A stretch of 64,000 nucleotides of DNA from Arenicola marina (Eukaryota; Annelida; Polychaeta; Arenicolidae): assembly GCA_964019135.1 (NCBI GenBank), contig OZ025265.1, positions 24,465,143 through 24,529,142 on the forward strand. The letters are read 5' to 3'. This document shows positions 59,944 through 64,000 of the stretch, piece by piece. The notes beneath the pieces are model-generated. The model saw only the letters and a program-made list of their open reading frames with translations. It was not told the DNA's origin and searched no databases. The position numbers and the translations under genes were made by a program. Numbering within the stretch: position 1 is the stretch's first letter; the number at the start of each line of letters is the position of its first letter.

Positions 59944-61974
59944 AACTTGGGAGCCGGCTAGTTCCAAATTATGACATCAGCCTGAAAACGGCCGAAGCGA
60001 TCCAAATGGCTACAACGGTGACAAGTAGGTTACTGTTACCAAGGATAGTGTATAATTAATTATATAACTATCCTTGCTGTTACATGGTAAGTGCATCATG
60101 ATATAGTCAGACACCATGGCGGATCCAGATAAAACGCCACCCCACCCAACACCATGTGAGAAGTTGGATATAGCTCGTCTAATCTCTCTTGTATTAACCC
60201 ACCTCTTTCAATCTATTTTAACATCCGTCAGCTGTGTCCTGCACCATGAACTATATAATAATGTATGGATCTTAATTGTCAGTTTTGCAAATGTATATAT
60301 CTGTTCGTGCTCAATTTTCCCAACAATTCTATGTAGAGTGTAACTGAATGTAAATTAAAATATGTTTCTAGCAACGTACTGGACATAAAAACAAGTGTTT
60401 TGTTCTTGTTTGTGTGACCTTACTGCATCGAAACCTAATTATATCTGTCTTTCTATTAACCGGTATACATAACGACAACGATATATAATAATTTTAATGA
60501 CGACGTACAAACGCACACGCCAATCTAATCTAATATCTTCATAGCATTTGCACAGAATTTATAACATTCATCAATATACAGTTTCTACATTTGAAGCATT
60601 CGAAACGTTTTTTTTATAGCTGATCCATTGTTGTTGCAAAGTAAAATTCTTCCAATGAAATTCGCGATTAACTTTAACACGCTGTTTATAATATATTGAT
60701 ATGCAAATATGACACCTTAAATATCTAAAAGATATGTATATTAGATATCGTTACCTACCTCATCATAAGGCGATGGGTCCTCCTGTCAACCCTCAGTGAT
60801 AGAATATTTAATGGCCAGTCAATAATTATGCATGAATTAAATGATTAACCCTGAAATCCCTATGCATTACTCAGTTATAGGAGCGAAGACAATCTCGGAG
60901 TCTTCACGCGGCAAAAACTGTTAAAATAAAAAGTCCACTGACAGTCTCGATCGGCTAGCCCCTGGCTACAATATGATACCAATGCCGCTATCTGCTGGAT
61001 GTACAATACATATAAACATATACTCTCATGTTGTCTGAGTAAATACACAGCATGTTAGCATGTTTGCTCTGGACTACTGCATGGACCTCCCGTCTCTCGG
61101 ACCATGCAGGGTACGTGCGAAGGAACACACCCATTTTTCATACAGGGGCTATCCCGCCCACCGCAAAACTCCCTCGGTACCCATGTAGCCCTTGGCCATG
61201 TAGGGTACTCCGTGGGTGTGTGAAAGGGTGTGGCGATAGTGGCAGCTTCAAACGGGAACAGTCTACCAAGTTAGTTTGCATATAGACCACCGGTTTTTTG
61301 TAGGTACGACCCCCTCTGTGTTAATCCCCCCCTCCCCCTCCCACCTCCCCCAGTCCATGTTCCAAAATTGCCGACAGTTGCATGTATGATGTATTAATTT
61401 AATATGTATACAATACAATATACAAAGCTATAATTATAATCTTCAAATATGAGACATACGTACCGCACAGCTAAAATACACATATAAACTTACCATACAG
61501 TAGGTGCCTAATTAACTGATTTAATGCACACACACGTATACAGATTCACGCATAGATCTACATGATGTGCCCACATTCTGCCGGCGGCCCTGGGTTCGAT
61601 TCCCTGTAGCAACGATGGCCCAGCGTTGGTTCGATGCTGCAAGCAAGGTTATTTTTTTCACTGGGCGTTGCTTCATCTGGAGCGTGAGCTAGGAAACAAC
61701 GGCATTCACCTGCTGAGGCTGTTTGAGAACTTTAAAAAGCTGGCGGTGTTTCTCTGCATATCGGTATATTTCCACTCCTTTTCCAACAACGGTACGTCTG
61801 TTTGAAATGAATAAAGTCTGTTGATGTGAGAGGTATTTCTGAATGATTTTGAACATCCTATTATTTTATCCGTTGTATTGTGTTCAATAAATGTTATGTT
61901 AAGTCTGAAATGTGTATTCATTTATTATTTACAGTCAGTGGTCCAACGTCGGTCAATTAGCGGCCTTGTGTTGT
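59944..61974. other. Sulfotransferase upstream region and intergenic DNA
   Basis: An imperfect palindrome built on 'aaggatagtgtataattaat' lies at 60041-60075, about 100 bases upstream of the start codon. A SINE B-box remnant ('ctgggttcgattccctg') lies at about 61590. No further gene recognised. Confidence 0.4.
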
Positions 61975-62215
61975 TGTACCAACGTTGGCCCGCTGGACAA
62001 AACTATGTTGGCCCGCTGGACAAAACTACGTTGGCCCGACGGTGGGCCAATGATGTTTTCCCGACGCTGGCCCAATGATGGTCTACCGCTTTTCCAACGA
62101 TGCCACGTGTACCAACATTGGCCCGCTGGACAAAGCTACGCTGGCCCAATGATGTTTGCCGACAGTGGGCCAATGTAGCCGCCGACGTTGGCCCGACGAT
62201 GGCCCACTGTCTTTG
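61975..62215. repeat. Degenerate repeat cluster with a 'ttggcccgctggacaaa' core
   Basis: 'cgttggcccgctggacaaa' and 'ggcccaatgatg' variants recur about eight times with mixed spacing. Confidence 0.65.
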
Positions 62216-64000
62216 TGCTATCTGGGAAACATCTCACTGATCAGTGAGAGCGTTTGTAGATACATGTACACAGACATTCATAGAACTCATTTTCTGTCGC
62301 TTCAAATAGGTTTATGACAGCTAATATCGTATCATTTCGCGTGCCGCATATTATAGTTATGACGTTTTTTTATATGTCTATCAATGGTATATTCCCAGCG
62401 TTTTTTTCACTTGGAATTCTTTAACAGTTCAATATTTGATTACGCAGTCCAAGATAAACTAATTCTATGCGATGTAGACCTATATTAATTGTATTTATTC
62501 AAGCGTAATATGAAACACGACAAACCCGCCCAACCGGCGTAGATGTTATCGATAGATCAAGTGCAACGGAGCAGTATCAACATGGTGGGGTTATAAAGGA
62601 CATGAGTAACATAATGTTATTTCGGTATAAATGTATACAAATATGAAATATGCATAAAATTGGTCATTTAATTGGTCCAATTAATTAATAAAATTGGTCC
62701 TACAAGATCATAACGCAAACATACATACAACCAATAGAGACTGCACGCCACTGAAACAATTTGCTCTTCTGTGACACTATCTCACTATATATCTTCTTTC
62801 ATCTAAACAACCTTTTAATTCGCTATTATAAAGCCCCAATGCATGGTTAATTTATTCACCTGAAACATTTCTCTTGGCTAATATCTATTCCCTAATTATC
62901 ACTCACTTGTAATCTGGCATCTCGGCATTTTCCAATATAGAACTGAACGGTCAAGTCTTGTCACGTCTTTCTCTGTTCACTCTTCCATACTATTAGACAT
63001 TTCGAAACACCTCTCGTGTCGAGCATTTTAGCCACTCAGCGTTGAGCTGATCACGCAGATATTGTTTTGCATTCTAACAGTTATGAACTTGTGTGACTTG
63101 TATGCATGACGTTATGAATGATGCTCTAATCTTATGTTTGCTAGGCAACAACGATAGGGATAATTGTTAAGTCGGTTGGTAAGGTTGGCTAAATTACTCG
63201 ACGCTGATTAATTGACTATTTCCAAATCGTGAAGTTGATCGAAACTTTAGAACAAGCTTACAATGGTAAACCGGTTGATTTGTTGCAATAAGCTTTACAA
63301 CGTATTGCGTCGTGTGAGCAGCGCATTCCACAACACGATTTTCAAAAAGCCTAGGTTAACTTGACATTGACTAGTGCACCATACTTTAACGACAGCTGTC
63401 CGCTTTTTCGAATGAATATACGTTAAATGCAAATCGAATTTCACAAAATAACCTCCTCATAGTGCGACTAGGGGACCTTGAATTGGTGACGTCACTCCGT
63501 TGACTTCTCACGACATATTTATTCTGTAATGCATTCTGTCAGTGTCAAAATGACGTCACGATTGTACGTGTATAAGTTAACGTCCTCGGAAAACGACATC
63601 ACGGGATCACAATGGGTCCTCTGGCTCTGCCGTTGGATTCCATTGTTATCTGGTAACACGCTGACGTTCCTCGGTATCGTGCGAGTCGTCGAAAAGAACT
63701 TTTTATTTTGATCGCCCGATGTCGTTGCGTGTTTTGCGTCGACAGAGACAATTGGTTTTAGGCAACTGAAACGTCAACTTTCATTCGAGGATGTCGTAAA
63801 CTTGATGTTCATCAATTTGATCGAAGAGGTTCTGAACCCGCGGAGGGGGGTGGGGGGGGGAGACACTATTATACAAATCTGGTGGGGGGGTTCTGCGGGT
63901 GCCCTGATGCCTGAGAGGGACATTTGTGATGAAAAAAATCCAAAAGAGCGGATATTTTGAAACTTGCGACCGGGGGGTGGGTGTGGCTTTGGAAGAAATG
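62216..64000. other. Right end of the window, no gene recognised
   Basis: AT-rich DNA with short G- and C-runs near 63844-63895. No exon with recognisable conservation. Confidence 0.4.

Overview
This is a eukaryotic nuclear window from an animal. Genes are intron-rich, with short introns, canonical GT-AG junctions (plus one apparent U12-type intron) and a dense load of small repeats. The gene set (EFHB, PP2D1, a choline dehydrogenase, CCDC103/DNAAF19, La/SSB, prohibitin-1, a carbohydrate sulfotransferase) reads as chordate-like. The style (short introns, many MITEs, tRNA-derived SINEs, minisatellites) suggests an invertebrate deuterostome, most plausibly amphioxus. The species call is an inference. 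All exon models were built by eye from splice sites, reading phase and remembered family sequences.

Layout, left to right: (1) 288-2444 (+), last three coding exons of EFHB. (2) 7126-12918 (-), a complete six-exon PP2D1, a degenerate PP2C-like protein; EFHB and PP2D1 are also close neighbours in human. (3) 12.9-23.7 kb, a gene-poor stretch with minisatellites, foldback elements, a CAG-flanked MITE and one orphan exon candidate. (4) 23755-27690 (+), a three-exon gene fusing a mitochondrial presequence, a HAD phosphatase and a full choline dehydrogenase. (5) 29115-30830 (-), CCDC103/DNAAF19, convergent with it. (6) 35334-44701 (-), a twelve-exon La (SSB) gene. (7) 49308-53159 (+), prohibitin-1 (272 aa, the human length). 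(8) 55242-59943 (-), a five-exon type II membrane sulfotransferase with a LINE endonuclease fragment in one intron. (9) 60-64 kb, no recognisable gene.

The most unusual region is La. Four of its exon ends are each continuous with a tandem array built from the end of that exon plus the sequence after it. Exon 4 has ten 42-bp units, each with an intact splice donor and all in frame. Exon 10 has about sixteen to seventeen 56-70-bp units, each with a donor, interrupted by a MITE. Exon 11 has an older, degenerate array. Exon 12 has copies of the stop codon region. The exon 2/exon 3 junction also works only with a U12-type intron.

The second main discovery is the HAD-choline dehydrogenase fusion. 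A phosphatase joined to the choline-oxidising enzyme suggests one protein that could take a phosphorylated choline-like compound towards betaine aldehyde in mitochondria. I saw no virus-derived element; the mobile DNA consists of SINEs, LINE fragments and TIR/foldback DNA elements.
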